Notes under the pieces: model-generated | Databases searched by the model: none | Told to the model about the DNA's origin: nothing | Seen by the model: the letters and a program-made list of their open reading frames with translations, nothing else | DNA from: Sphagnum magellanicum | Lineage: Eukaryota > Streptophyta > Sphagnopsida > Sphagnales > Sphagnaceae | Assembly: GCA_021904315.1 (NCBI GenBank) | Contig: CM038925.1 | Span: 12,836,501-12,900,500, forward strand | Direction of reading: 5' to 3' | Length of the DNA stretch: 64,000 nucleotides | Translations under genes and position numbers: made by a program | Shown here: piece after piece, positions 12,561 to 24,797 of the stretch | Layout: the number at the start of each line of letters is the position of its first letter | Position numbering within the stretch: position 1 is the first letter of the stretch

Positions 12561-12818
12561 TTAAGTTACCCTGGGGGGGGGAGAGGAATAAAGATGTGAT
12601 AAAGTGAGTTAGGAGCGTTGGATCGGGAATTGGACGGGTGGAATGATGTTTTTAGGGGTAAGTATCGTGAGCTGGGAAGTTACACATGGGGTGGGATGGA
12701 CCATTGGGGGGTGGGGGGGAACCGGTGGGTGAGGAGGCGAGAGACCATTGGACAGAGAATAAACAATACTGCCGTGTGCTCGGTGCCGAGCCCGTCCGAC
12801 TCTAAAGGACGTTGCTTT

Positions 12819-12852
12819 GGGGGGTGGGGGGGGGGGGGGGGGATGGGGAGGG
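12819..12852 (+). repeat. Poly-G tract with G-quadruplex potential
   Basis: A run of 33 bases is almost entirely G, interrupted by a few T or A bases. On the plus strand it could form a G-quadruplex. The exact run length is prone to sequencing error. Confidence 0.85.
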
Positions 12853-13059
12853 GTCCGTAGGTGGCGACATATTTTTTCACACTGAGAAATGGGGCCCTCC
12901 GGCTGCTCTGAGCGCCCTTCTTTTTCTTTTGGGGGTTTTCTTTCTCCGGCAAATATTTGTTTCAAGGAGTGATGAAAAAATTGGAGATAAGGCACACTAG
13001 CAAGGGAGGGTTTGGGTTTGTAAGGTCTCTTATAAGGTTTATAGGGTTCCTCAACCTTG

Positions 13060-13096
13060 GGATGAATGGATGAATGAGTGGATGGATGGATGGATG
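13060..13096 (+). repeat. (GGAT)n microsatellite, imperfect
   Basis: About nine GGAT/GAAT tetranucleotide units occur in a row. Confidence 0.85.
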
Positions 13097-16000
13097 CCTC
13101 CTTCCTCCATATTTTAGCCAGGCTTTTATTTTAGCTCCGACTTAGTGGGTGTTCCAAGTTTGAAATAACCTTACGACCACTTGAAATGTGCCACACTTGA
13201 AAACCGTTTGTGCCTTGTAGGCAAGGGTTACCACTAGTTGAACTTTAAATTGTACCCTTCTTCACATTAAAAAAAAATTAAAAATCATTAAGATAAAACA
13301 AGTGTGTCTAAAGGTTTGGGGGTTGAATTTGAGGTTTCAATATGAAAAATGTGTGATTCGCATGTGAGAGGATTAGGTTAACTTTTTTTATTTTTTAAAA
13401 AATTTTTACTCTTATTACACACAATGGATAAGCATAGGCACAAGATATCACAATTGTTTTTTATTTTTCTTGGTGCTTTTATTTGGAATGGGAACTAGTT
13501 TAGACATTTTTTGTAAATTGAAATTTCCTTCCATTTGTGAAAATTGACTGTTCAATCTTTTACTTTCTGCCCATCTTGGGATTCATCTTTATTTCGTGTA
13601 TTTGAAAAGGTTGAAAATGCACTCCTTCTAACAACTATCTTATGAGAATCCATAAAATCAACAATGTCAATTTTTAAATTAGTCAAAAATTGAGGGAGCT
13701 GCAACAATATCCTCTCAATTCATACCATGTCTTCCATTCTTGCAGAATTTGAGCAACAAAGATTAAAAAAAAACAGTGAACAAAAAAAACAAAAAGATTA
13801 GCAATCTTGGACTCTAGCTTACACTTTGGTTCTTCAAACCATGAACTTTCATCTAAACTCTTTTTTTTTTTTTGGGTCCGGACCAATTGATTTTCCTTCA
13901 AAACGATGCTGTGTAAGCTAAAGCACAATTTGATTTGTTTTGGTCCTGTATCCTTATCTAAATTTTTTGAGACCAATTAAAAGCTCTTGACTCATAAGAA
14001 TGTTTGATTTCATTGGACACGGCTCATTGGACCCTTGTCTAAAGTGAGCCTAATTGTCTATCCATTGTGATCTTTCCTCGTACGAATCAGAGTTCTGACT
14101 TTGTGAGTACATTTTATTAATTTGCTTTGTATCCTTCCCTCCAGCGAGAATTGGTGCTTTGACACAATAACCGATACAAGCACATTTTTCATGGTGATTG
14201 CTGTACCTCATCCAAGATTTCCAGGGCAGAGCCACATACCGAGCAATCGTGGCGATGCGCTACGCACGCTGGGGGAGTTACCACGAAGCACTAAACAAAG
14301 TAGGATGCATTTAAGTTGAATGGTGGGCGAAGGTGACCTACCTGTGACTCAGAGTTTTCTTTTTAAAAATTTGTGTGAGGTAGGTGAATTGGCGAATCCT
14401 CGGATCCTCCAGAACGGTACTAAGCCAAGTTTAGCTACACGTCAGAGAGCAAAGTAGAAATTTTATGGAGCCCCGGCCACAAAATTTTGGCGTCTTCCTA
14501 GGAGCTATGGTCTAAATCTGGCGAATTGATTTTTCTTTTCCTCGAAATATGGCGAGTGTATCCCTTTTTCTCAGAAGAAACCTTTTGCAAGATTCACAGA
14601 CCCTTCTTTTTTTCGTCGCCAAGTGGCGAAATTTCGCCGAGGCTCTGAGTCAGCTTTAAGTCGGCTACAGTCTCTGGGAGCCTTCCAGCGAGACGCCAGT
14701 GAATTCTAGGAAACCCCATTCCGACGCCCGACAGTCATTAAGCGTCTGTTCCAACGCTGTAAAGGACGTGGCGGAAATTGCTTCAGTGCTTAAAGCGTGT
14801 TTTCCGATCCTGTAAATCTGATCTCTGTTGCTGATCTGACCTGGCCCGAAATTTCTTAGTTAGAGCAACGAGTTTTTTTTTCCCCCAAAATTTTCGTTTT
14901 TTTTAGTGTAAATTCGAAAATATTGCTAAAATTTTGAAACTACAAAATTGAAAAAACAAAACCAGTTAAAGCATATCCACTGGTAGTATTATAATGACTT
15001 GCATAATAGAGTACCCTACTTTGCAGATTATTAATTCAAATTTTTGTTGATGATTTTTTTTGAAAATTTCTCTTGATATGTCTGAAATTTCAGAATAATT
15101 TTTCCTTGACTTTAATTAATGAAGAAAAAATTCTGAAAATTTTAGTAAGTTATAATCAATTAAATATGTAAAAAGCTGAAAATGTAATAGAACCCTTAAA
15201 AATACGAACTATAAATTTCAGTGACGATGATTTCATCGGAGTTGGTTTAGGTGCGATGGGCTATAGTCGTAGGTCAATTTGAAACTACAAATTTATTAGA
15301 GGTTGATTCCAAGTTCGGATTTTTTTTTAAAATACACATTTTACAAGTTGTAATGTTTCAAAATGTCCTTATGGATCCTAAGGTATCGAAAGAGAAACAA
15401 ATATTTTTATTTTTTTCAATGTCTTTTGGAATTTTTGTGTCCTTTCAATTAAAAAAATAAATCTTTGAGTCTTTCCAATTTCATACACATGTTTAGATGT
15501 AATTTCATACAAATGTAAATGTGTGTTATTTTATTTGAATATGTTGAGATTATTTCAAGATATTAACATGTTTTTTTTTAGATTAAATTAATTTTCAATA
15601 AAATAATTCTCCCGTAGATACCTAATTCAAGGATTTAATCATCACTTGCTTAGCTAATTTAATGTTTATCCACCTTAATTGTTTCCAAACAATTTCAATG
15701 AATTAAAAGCAAGGGTGGCTAATTAAATCTCCCCATGGATGATTTTGTACAGTTTGAATCTTATACATATCCAAAAATAATAAAGTTTTCAAATGTAAAC
15801 CCTCATTGTCACTAATACTGCGTAGGAACAGAGAGCCAAAATGTATAATGCTATCCATCTCCATTTCAAACTCCGTCACTAAATCACTTGTGCATCATTT
15901 CCATAATTTCATCATGTTCAAATAACTTAAATCCTTCAAATCTTATTCATCCTTATAAGGGTAGAATTGTCCATCACCAATTAACAACTAATGAATGAAG

Positions 16001-16369
16001 ATAAATTTAGCCAACTAAAACATTGGTTTTAATTTTGTTTTGTGTTGGCAACCACAATCAAAAGTTCACCCATGATTGAACATTCATCCATAAATCTATC
16101 AAGCAAAAAAATTTAATGGTTTGATGATATCTAGGGAATTTAGTGTTTGGCAATATGGTGTAGGATTACCACCTTTTACTATGAAAAATTTCAAAGCCCA
16201 TCAATGTGTGATTAAATTTGTACAACTTTCTCTTTGGTCATGGAGGTACAAGGCTACATTAAAAAGCAAGGAAATGATTGCAAATTTGAGGCTTTCAACA
16301 CATAATATTGTAATAAGTGCTTAGAAATGAAACACTTTATGTATAGAAAACAACATTTAGGAACACAAA
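13097..16369. other. AT-rich spacer of decayed repeats
   Basis: No gene can be supported here. Composition is strongly AT-rich except for a GC-richer island at about 14590-14850 that contains no ORF. The segment at 14424-14490 resembles 10321-10387 and shares TTTNGCTACANGTCAGA and AAAGTAGAAA, so some of the region is a dispersed repeat. Confidence 0.5.
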
Positions 16370-16740
16370 ATTGTACCCCTTGTCCTATTGTTCTTAAATA
16401 AATTGCCTAGTTTTGGGCTAGACACCAAAATCACAAATAGCTTAATTAAACCATTAACAATTAGCTTTGGATAGTAGGGAGCAAGAACCAAAGAAATGAA
16501 TGCAAGATCTTCCCACCACAATTCATATGATTTCATTTCTCCCATCAAAAATTGCTTGGTAAGAACCAAAAAAATTGTCACATAATTTGGAATTCCTATC
16601 ATAAGAAATTTTAATTTCAAGTATGTCACATCTAGCATCAAGTTCATAGTAAGAGTTGCAATCATTCTTAAAAAGATTACAAGTTGGGATTGATACGAAA
16701 GTAAAACTAGATTTCATTACAATTGAGGTCAAGAAGAAGG
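16370..16740 (-). mobile_element. Possible hAT transposase C-terminal remnant
   Basis: The minus-strand frame near 16560-16380 reads YELWWEDLA, then PYYPKL, then VSSPKLGNLFKNNRTRG. The order WW, P-x-L, SS, N-x-F and a basic N-R stretch recalls the hAT dimerisation region, where SS...ERNWS and K+RN motifs follow a WW motif. The match is weak and the segment is decayed, so the assignment is tentative. Confidence 0.3.
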
Positions 16741-17434
16741 TAGATTAAACAATCCTTGCTATAATTGAGCTAAGGAGGGAGGTAGAAAAGACAATTTGTG
16801 TTGAAATTGAGGTGAAGGAGGAAGTAGAAAATCCTACTACATTTGGGATTAAATAGGAAGTAGAAGAGCTACAAGACTTAGGAATAGTGCCAAAGAAGGT
16901 AGATATAAGTGGTATACCAAAGTTAATGCAAGAATACACAAAAGAAATTCAAAATACAAATATTATTGTTGGGTTCACCAATTAGCAATCCTACAACTTT
17001 CATCTCATTCTATAAGTAACAAGGGTTGTAGGTTTCCTTTTCTTCCATCAAAACACACTTTGATCAAATACATTCTCATTGCCTACACATAAAAAAATAT
17101 GTCACATTAGATTGGAAAGACTTTGCTAAATTTTATGAACTATTTGTTTCTTGTGAAGAAACAAAAACATATGAATTTGATCATTATCCGAATTTGACAC
17201 ACTTTTTAATTTCTTGGTCATCGTATTATAAATATTAGTTTGTATGTCTTGTAAAACCTACCCAAACACCCCCAAATGCTTAGAAGTTGGGACTAGGAGG
17301 AATAAGGTTGAAATGAGTTGACCAATGTGAGAGGAGGCCTTGTAGTCCATACCACAATGTATGCGAGTTGGACCGTTTGCACATTACCCATTAACACATT
17401 TAAATGGGCCAAAAAAATGTCGAAATGGGGTTCC

Positions 17435-18883
17435 ATGTCAAAGATACAAAAATCAAAGAAATTAGCAACACAAGATTAGCAACAATTTCAAGATGTCATA
17501 GTAGCCATACCAACAACACAAGATCAATAACCCCATCCTATTGCAACTAAAACAAATAAATTGCCTATTACATTTGGACAAGGCAAATGGACAAACCAAC
17601 AACTAGAAGATGCCATGGATGCAATTAAATGGGGACACATTTGAGGAAGGTTAATAGGTATTAGAACATCCCTTTAACCTCACTCTCATATCACCTTAAT
17701 GGGAGAACTAAAAGTTTAAAAATGACCTTTAAGGTGTGCTAACAGAAATAAAGGATGGAACAATGGTTAGTTAGGTTTTGACTATGTAAAAGGCTGACTT
17801 ATTTATCACTTTGTAGCAACTAAAATTAAATGTAGTTAAAGTTACACAAACTAAACCCACATCTTTCCAAAATGGTGTTCTAGGAGGCAACTAGTGGTAT
17901 TGGTTCAAAATACATCACCAAGAAATTAATATACATCTTGCAAAAGAATTGAAGTTTTTACAGCTAAAAGGTTAACAAGCACAACATGCCATACTTTTTA
18001 CTAGAATCTAGAGAACACATACACACAACTACCCATGCCAAACCGCATTTGGAATTTAGATGAAATAGGAATTCAAGTAGGGTGACAATTTGGCTATCAA
18101 GTTTTGGTTAGGTAGGGCTCTCAAGAAGTTTATAGCACTATCCCTAAGTCTTGGGAATGGCTGATATTTAATTGTGTCATTAATGTAGTAGGGGTAGTGT
18201 TTCGTACCTTTCACTTTTTTGGAAGTTCAAGGATGTGATAAGACTACATAAAGTTATGCAAATTAGGATCATGCATGGCCATGCAAAAAAAAGTTTACAT
18301 GATTGCATACCTTTTTAACCTATGGCTGGTTTTTTTTCTATAGATTTGGATTAAGGGGGATTTCTCAATAAAATTGTCACCTTTTGATTTTGGATGGTCA
18401 AGGGTGACATGTCACAATAAAAGCACTTCAACAAGCTACAAAATTTGCACTAGACATGGTCACCTTACCTTCTCACACTTCACATGCACTTTAGCCATTG
18501 GATGTGACCTATTTCAAACCATTTAAAAATGCATTTAGAAAGAAGCGAAATGCAACTATGGCAAAAAACAACTTTTTTGAACCAAACAAAGTCATTATTT
18601 TAGAATGGGTGGACAAAGCTTTGCAACAATCTTTGAAAAAAAAAAAATCAAATTTAGGTTTAAGGTTTGTGGAATTTGGTCATTGAATTCTCCTACCATC
18701 GTTGGAAAGTTTAGTTCAAATGAGGTGTTCATTGCAATAGGAGAAGAGGAAATTCATAGCATTTTGATACAACGAGTCAAACCAATGATATATAATGAGG
18801 ATGAAGTTGAAGTTGCCATAGAGTTGTTGAATACTATAGGAACTTTCCAAGCAATACTTAGAGTTCCTCCCATTAGACCATAA
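17435..18883 (+). pseudogene. Decayed pogo-like (DDE_1) DNA transposase
   Basis: Read across stops, the plus strand follows the whole length of a plant pogo/Fot1-type transposase. From the ATG at 17435 there is an N-terminal part with GKWTNQQLEDAMDAIKWG. Then come the first catalytic motif RIWNLDE (Asp at 18059-18061), SCMAMQ-like residues, LILDG (second Asp at 18393-18395), LPSHTSHAL-PLDV (third Asp at 18501-18503) and FKPFKNAFRKKR. The second and third Asp are 36 codons apart, as expected for DD36D spacing. There are more than ten stops. TAG in place of the Gln of HALQPLD and TGA in GHGSH fit C-to-T decay. A frameshift near 18640, at an A run, separates the ALQQSLKKKK and KVCGIWSLNS parts. 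I could not locate terminal inverted repeats. Confidence 0.85.
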
Positions 18884-20779
18884 TGCCCTTCTTCATCCAC
18901 ACTTCGCAACTATGTAAAAATGCCATGCAACCTTAATACCACCTCGGCAAGCAACCTTCAATTAGTTGTAAACTTAGAGGATCCTCATTTTGAATAAAAT
19001 GACCTAAGTGTTTCAAATCAAACCTAACAACTTCCTACGTTAGCAAATTTACTATTTTTGCCATGATTGCCAACAAAGATTCTTGGGAAAGAACCATTAG
19101 TAGACTATTCTAATTCACATGTGGTGACATTGATTAATATTTAACAATGCTAAAACAAAAAGAAATGGACAAAATTAAGGAATTAAAAAAAAAAAGTATT
19201 GTTTCAAGATCAAAATTGATATTATAAGTGGGTCCATTTATTTTTCAAATGTTACATATGTTTGACACCCTTTGAAATAATAAAACAAAAAAATTCAAAG
19301 CACTTACCCAACTACATGTATTAAAGAAATGTAGAATTGATAAGAAAATTTTGTTGGTTCTTAATGTTTGAATGTGATACCCGGTGTAGACATATTTCAT
19401 ACCATCAAAACATCAATCTAGCCTCATTTGAGCTATTTGCAGTTGTTTGCAAAATAATCAAGCTCAGAAGAGGATCTTAACATCGCATCAGATTATATTA
19501 GCTATCCTCCTCATCCTATTTATTTCCACGAGGTAGAGATTTGAACTATGAGGATTATTGCTGATGGGAAAATGTTTCTTGCTGAAGGTTAGGTGGAGGG
19601 CAGTGCCACATGGAGGAGTTGGAGTAGGACTGAGGACTGGAAGCATGTGGTGATGCTCTTCTGTGCTCTCAACAACATTCGTAAGATGTCACTGTTCCCA
19701 CATGACTCACAATGACTTGCTCCTTGAAATTGTCTGCTATAAGGAATTAAGTAATGGTGTGCATATCTGACACAAGGTCTCGGGTATGTTTCAGATCACT
19801 GGATATGAGAAACAATGTAGTGTATAAAGCTTTTGCTGGGAGGAAAAACCATTTGTATAGGAATCAGATAGGCATGTGAGCACAAGCAAATCATTCGTCC
19901 TGGTTGTGTCAGATTGTTCTCACAATGCTGGAGTTGAGCCATATGACTTTGTATGTTATAAGATCAGGGAAAAGGGCGAGGTGGAGTGTGACAATGAGGG
20001 TTGAAGGATTTTGTAGCACACCTGATCTTCAAATTGGAGGGTAGTTGGGAAACTGAAACAAAACAAAAAGAAAAAGGAAAACAAGTTGGGAGTTAGAAGT
20101 TACAACAAGGGTTGACAATTGTTGTGGAATGGACAAAAGATTAATGGAAATGCCATCTCGGGAACTCACAAAGTTCCTGGCTGTTTTTTGTGTGGAATTT
20201 CACATTGTTGCAAAACTTGGGACAGTTTCTGTGGCAAATACATTTTTAAAAAAAAAATTGCAAAAGAATTCAAAAGAATCTGTAAACATCACCAGATTTT
20301 TGAACATGGTTCAAGTAGGTGGCAGGGTTTTTTTTTTCTCAATTTTGTGATTTTTGCTTGTGAAAAGTAATTAAAGCTCTAAAATTTGAGTTTTTTCATA
20401 ATTGAGTTTTTTTTGGGAAAATTGTGTCAATTACACTTTGGACCAAGTTTTTTGAATAGTTATATCTTTTGGAGCCTTGAAAAGATTTGTTTTAGAATCT
20501 CTTAATAATATTTCCGTATTGAGATTTGTGTTTTAAGAAAAATATTTTTTCATAAGAACTTTGAAATTAAGTTCACTCAAATCATAATATAATGGGATGG
20601 GTAACCTTACAGGAGGTTTAATATATATATTTCGGTCAACAACACAAGTACCCATTGGTCTAGTGTGAAATGGATTAAGTGAAATGAGGGGAAAGGAAAA
20701 AAAAGGTGGAGTTGACAATTGATAAAAGAATAGAAGACCATTTTACCTTGAAATATGGAGTTCTTGGCATCAACACTAG
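18884..20779. other. Spacer after the pogo remnant
   Basis: No ORF here has support. The region 19480-20110 is less AT-rich and may hold an old gene or element remnant, but its frames are full of stops and I do not recognise it. Confidence 0.4.
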
Positions 20780-21147
20780 GAGCATCTCCAACGTTGCTCA
20801 GTACGTAACTCTGGATAGTAAACTTAAATGTCTAAGTTTAGCTGTTTTCTTTTTGGCAATCCCACCAATAAAACTGAAACTGCTTATACGTGGGGGACTA
20901 CTAATAGCAAACCACCTAGACCAATCATTGTGATCGACCAATTAGAAATACTGAGCCGCAGTCAGGTGCAATTTATTACACTCTCTTTGGGAGGTGCACA
21001 ACTGTGTTGCGCCATTTACCAGCCACTGCAGGCTGCACGAATTTGGTGCAGAAAAACCAATTTCCTGAGCTAAACCGGAACATTTTGACCTTTTCGCAAT
21101 AAATTGTAGTGTCTGGAGTCACATACTGAGCACCGTTGGAGATGCTC
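20780..21147 (+). mobile_element. 368-bp MITE, TAA-type target site
   Basis: The ends are inverted: GAGCATCTCCAACGTTGCTC on the left and its imperfect complement ending GGAGATGCTC on the right, with about 33 bp of matching terminal repeat including CAGTA-GT. The flanking trinucleotides are TAG and TAA, consistent with a 3-bp TAA target duplication and hence the PIF/Harbinger (Tourist-like) type. There is no coding capacity. A reversed copy lies at 46404-46773; the interiors share TTTATTACACTC and GCGCCATTTACCAGCCAC. Confidence 0.8.
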
Positions 21148-22489
21148 TAAGTCACTTCACACTATACTCAGATCTTTGGTGGGTGTGGGTTTCATAAGTC
21201 TGAATTCACCTCCTCAAGTAGTCCGGACACTACTAAAATATCAGATTCATGACTATTGATTTAACTATAATTTTCAAAAAAAAGAAAAGAGCTGAAATTC
21301 TTTCCAAATAATTTATGGCCCGTCCAATTTTGAAGTAGATCTAATTTTTTTATATCACCATATTATTTTTAATTAAAACTAATATTTTCCACATGTTTCT
21401 TTCAAATTCAACCTAAAAAAAGTAGAGCTTTTGGGAAGAAGAAAAAAAAAGGGGACAAACTCTAGTTTAAAAACCAAAACCAATACTCATTATACTCTTT
21501 ATATATATATATATAAATTGACAACACATGGTTTCATAAACTGCATGTACAACAATCTCATTAGTCATAAATTATTTGAAGTCCAAAAATCCTCCCCAAT
21601 CCCCAAGTGAAACAAAAATCATGCCAACTTCACAAAAAAATCACAAATTTAGCTACAAATTATTATTTTTTAAGATTAATAGTCCCAAGTGTGCTGACAC
21701 TTTGTTCATGACACATTCCATTGTTTGCTTATATGTTGTGTTGGTAAACTTGATGATTAAAAACACCAACTTGCCACACTTAGTCCCCCCAAAAGGGATT
21801 GCAATGGTTTTATTTGAAACTTCAATAATACCCAATATAAACATGAAATACAGCACAATGCCCTTCCTTCCCAAGGGAATTTCAAGATGGAAATGTGTGA
21901 GTTGTAACTTGAAAAAGCATGAAAGTAATATTTATGAGGAGAAACATTATTCATTGGTAAATTGCAATTTTCCATGCAATATGACATAGGAAGGCAGATT
22001 GCAATAATATCATTTTTTGATATCAATGTTACAACATTGATTAAAAAATGAAAAAGAGAGTTAGGTCTAAATTACTTAAGAGAATTCACAAGGTTGATTT
22101 AAAAAATAGAAACAACTTGATCTGAAAGAATGATTGAACTTTGGAGACTTACCCAATAGAAGCTTCAAATGAAAAAAATTGACAAAAAAATTCAATAAAA
22201 ACTGATGGCCAAAACCATCACATGGAAGACAAAAGGAAATGAGCAAAAGGGAAGAGCAAAGAAAGGTCAAAAGATGTGCAACCCACAGGAACCAAAGAAA
22301 GGAGAGAGCAACTGTTTCATCCATAGCCCTTCATGTCACTTGCTTACAATTTAAAAGATCTAATAATAATAGAAGGTCTAAAATAAGAAATTATGTATTA
22401 TAATAGCCTAACAAGTTCGGGACTTTGATGCCAAATACTTAATCTATTTTCTCCTAAGATATTGGCATAATTTGTTTATTGTTTATTGT
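21148..22489. other. AT-rich spacer with a 414-bp open frame of unknown status
   Basis: A TA microsatellite lies near 21500. A 137-codon plus-strand frame (21576-21989) is open but has no recognisable family, and its opposite strand is open too, so I do not call it a gene. The rest shows no repeats or genes I can support. Confidence 0.4.
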
Positions 22490-24105
22490 TTACAATTTTA
22501 CATCCATTTGGGACCAGAAAGTCCATTAGATGAAAGGTAGATCATGGAGGACAAATTGTCTTCTGGTATTGGCAGCATGCCATAAATTTGACCAAGGTGA
22601 CTGTGTTTGTAGTTTGCATGAGTTCAGCAAGAGTGCTTGTGTGGGTGAAGGGCAGGGCCGAACAAAAGCGTTCCCAAACTTTCTGTGTATTTGGACAGGT
22701 AAGGAGCATGTGCTCTTCATCCTCTACTTTCCCCAAGTTACAGCCTCGATAAAGCCTCTTAGTGTATGGCACGCCCTTTCACGCACCTAGCACTACCTCA
22801 AGCTGCGTGTTGTCACACTGAAACCGGGCTAGAGCTTTTCGCAATTGAACACAGCTGATGTCACACAAGTAGCTTTCGCTTTCGTACGACATACTCTTGA
22901 AGTGCAAATATCTTGTCTGTACGCTAGTTCCAATCTCACGGTTAGTAAATAACTTTTCAATGAAAACTAATTGCATATTATCCTTCACCATTTTTACACT
23001 TAACATTGTGTGGGGAAAACCTGAAGGGGGTGAGGCCCTAGCCTCTTGAACTCCCACCCGTATGTTGTGCACATTGCACCAAGGTACTTGGCTTTTTGCC
23101 CAACCTCTTACCCCTGCTAGACGAATCAAATGTATGTGCGTTGTTTCAAGAACTGTTCCCAACAACAATAGAGTAATCCCCACTTGGAGTGCACGGGTTG
23201 TTACAAGCTAAGGCGTTGTTTCCAATGGTGGTTGAACCAGAAGGAGAAAACCTGCCACCTCCTGTGGCTGATTTTGGAATAGCCATTTTTTCATGGATTC
23301 GGCCCAACATTTCTTTCCGCAATAAGCATAGTGAGCTGGGCTTCCCATGCCTTTCCCAAGATGCGATCTTTAGTGACTGTGTTCACACGGTTATAGTACA
23401 ACAACACTTGTCCCCATGCAAAATGTTCAAAGGCGAATTGTCAAATTCTATTAGCACGATGGACGTGCTGGTTGTTTTTTACACCCCAAGTAGGGACTTG
23501 AGGAAACCTCGGTACACTACTTCAATAGCCTCTATTTTCTTGGAATCCACCCAAACCTCACATGCATAGCTTGCTATGGAACGCACCAACGTGTTAAAAA
23601 AGTCACAACGTAGTTTAATGTCCATAATATGTAGCTCCACACAATAACGGTTCAGTGCAAACAATGAGCACCTACTGGTAGCTGTTAAATGTTCCATTAC
23701 ACTATCCAAGTTCGAGGTGGTTTTGAATAGGATCCCCAGGTATTTGAAGGTTTACACACGTTCAATAACGTCACTTTCAAACATAAACTCTTGGCATGGG
23801 TCAGCACAATTGAACACCATGACTTTTGTTTTTTTCACGTTCACTGTAAGTCCACGTTCGGCAGAAACTGTTGGAGTGCGTCTAACTGTTGTTGCAGTCC
23901 CACCTTTGACTTCGACATGAGAATGAGGTCATCTATAAAAAGTAACAGCCATACGTGCACGTCTATTAGCCCAAATAGTAAGAGGTTGAGAGGACAACCT
24001 TGCTTCACACCTTGTTGGCACCTAAAGCAAGAGGTGACACCTTCACTTGGGTGGTTGATGCATACGGTATCCTTGACATACATTCTAAAATTATTAAGGT
24101 ATACT
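22490..24105 (-). mobile_element. 5'-truncated LINE (non-LTR retrotransposon)
   Basis: On the minus strand, reverse transcriptase begins mid-domain with RCQQGVKQGCPLNLLLFG and continues to a catalytic box read as FIDDLILMSKSKVGLQQQLD. The usual form is Y/F-A-D-D, so the second residue is altered. Further on lie CEVWVDSKKIEAIEVVYRGF and a C-terminal EDEEHMLLTCPN zinc-knuckle-like region. The frame is broken several times, for example after PNVDLQ near 23840 and repeatedly between 23480 and 22780. The 5' part of the element is absent beyond about 24105, the usual result of incomplete reverse transcription. Past the 3' end, at about 22470-22495, the minus strand has an AAACAAT-type tandem tail. 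Confidence 0.85.
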
Positions 24106-24797
24106 TAAGAAGTAAAAAGTACACCTTAATAAATTTTCAAAAGTGTTGAGTTTTTTTTCTCATAATTATTTATTATTGAACACACATTAGGTTCCTATGT
24201 TAAAGTGTATCAATAGAATGGGTTCTACCTGAGAAATAATTAAATTACATTTTCATTTATGATTTTCAATTCTAATGATGATTTTTTTTGAAAAATTGAT
24301 ATATGGGCAATTTTTTGAAATTTATTCTATGGTTGTCCCACAACTCTTCTCGGACAATCAGCCTTAAACATTTTCAAAAATAATTTCAAAAACAACTATT
24401 TCATTTTCAGTCTTGACTATTTTTTTTCCCTAATAATTACCTTTTTTTTGCTTATTGACTTTTCCTAATAACTATTTCCATCCTTGTAACCACCTCCCTC
24501 CTCTCGCCTACCCATCAACATGAATATGAAAAGAATGTGCCTTTTCATGTCCATGATACTTATATTAATTCAACATGAATTTGACATAAATAATGATAAA
24601 CTATTGGAAACCATATGGGCACATAAGAAGAGAAATAAAATAGTTGATCATCACTTTTAGTGTGCAATAGCATAGAGTACCTCCCAAGTACTTTTTGGCT
24701 ATATTCAACCATTTTATGTAACATGAAGCTTGTTTATATATTGAAACCTCACATTGTTATATGCTACATGGTTCATCCAACATCCCAAGTAATCTTT
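24106..24797. other. Spacer between LINE and polyphenol oxidase
   Basis: This AT-rich stretch lies downstream of the polyphenol oxidase stop codon and probably contains its 3' UTR. Nothing else is recognised. Confidence 0.4.

Noticed and set aside
21576-21989. 137-codon plus frame
   Set aside because: It has no recognisable domain, ordinary spacer composition and equal openness on the other strand; not enough to call a gene.
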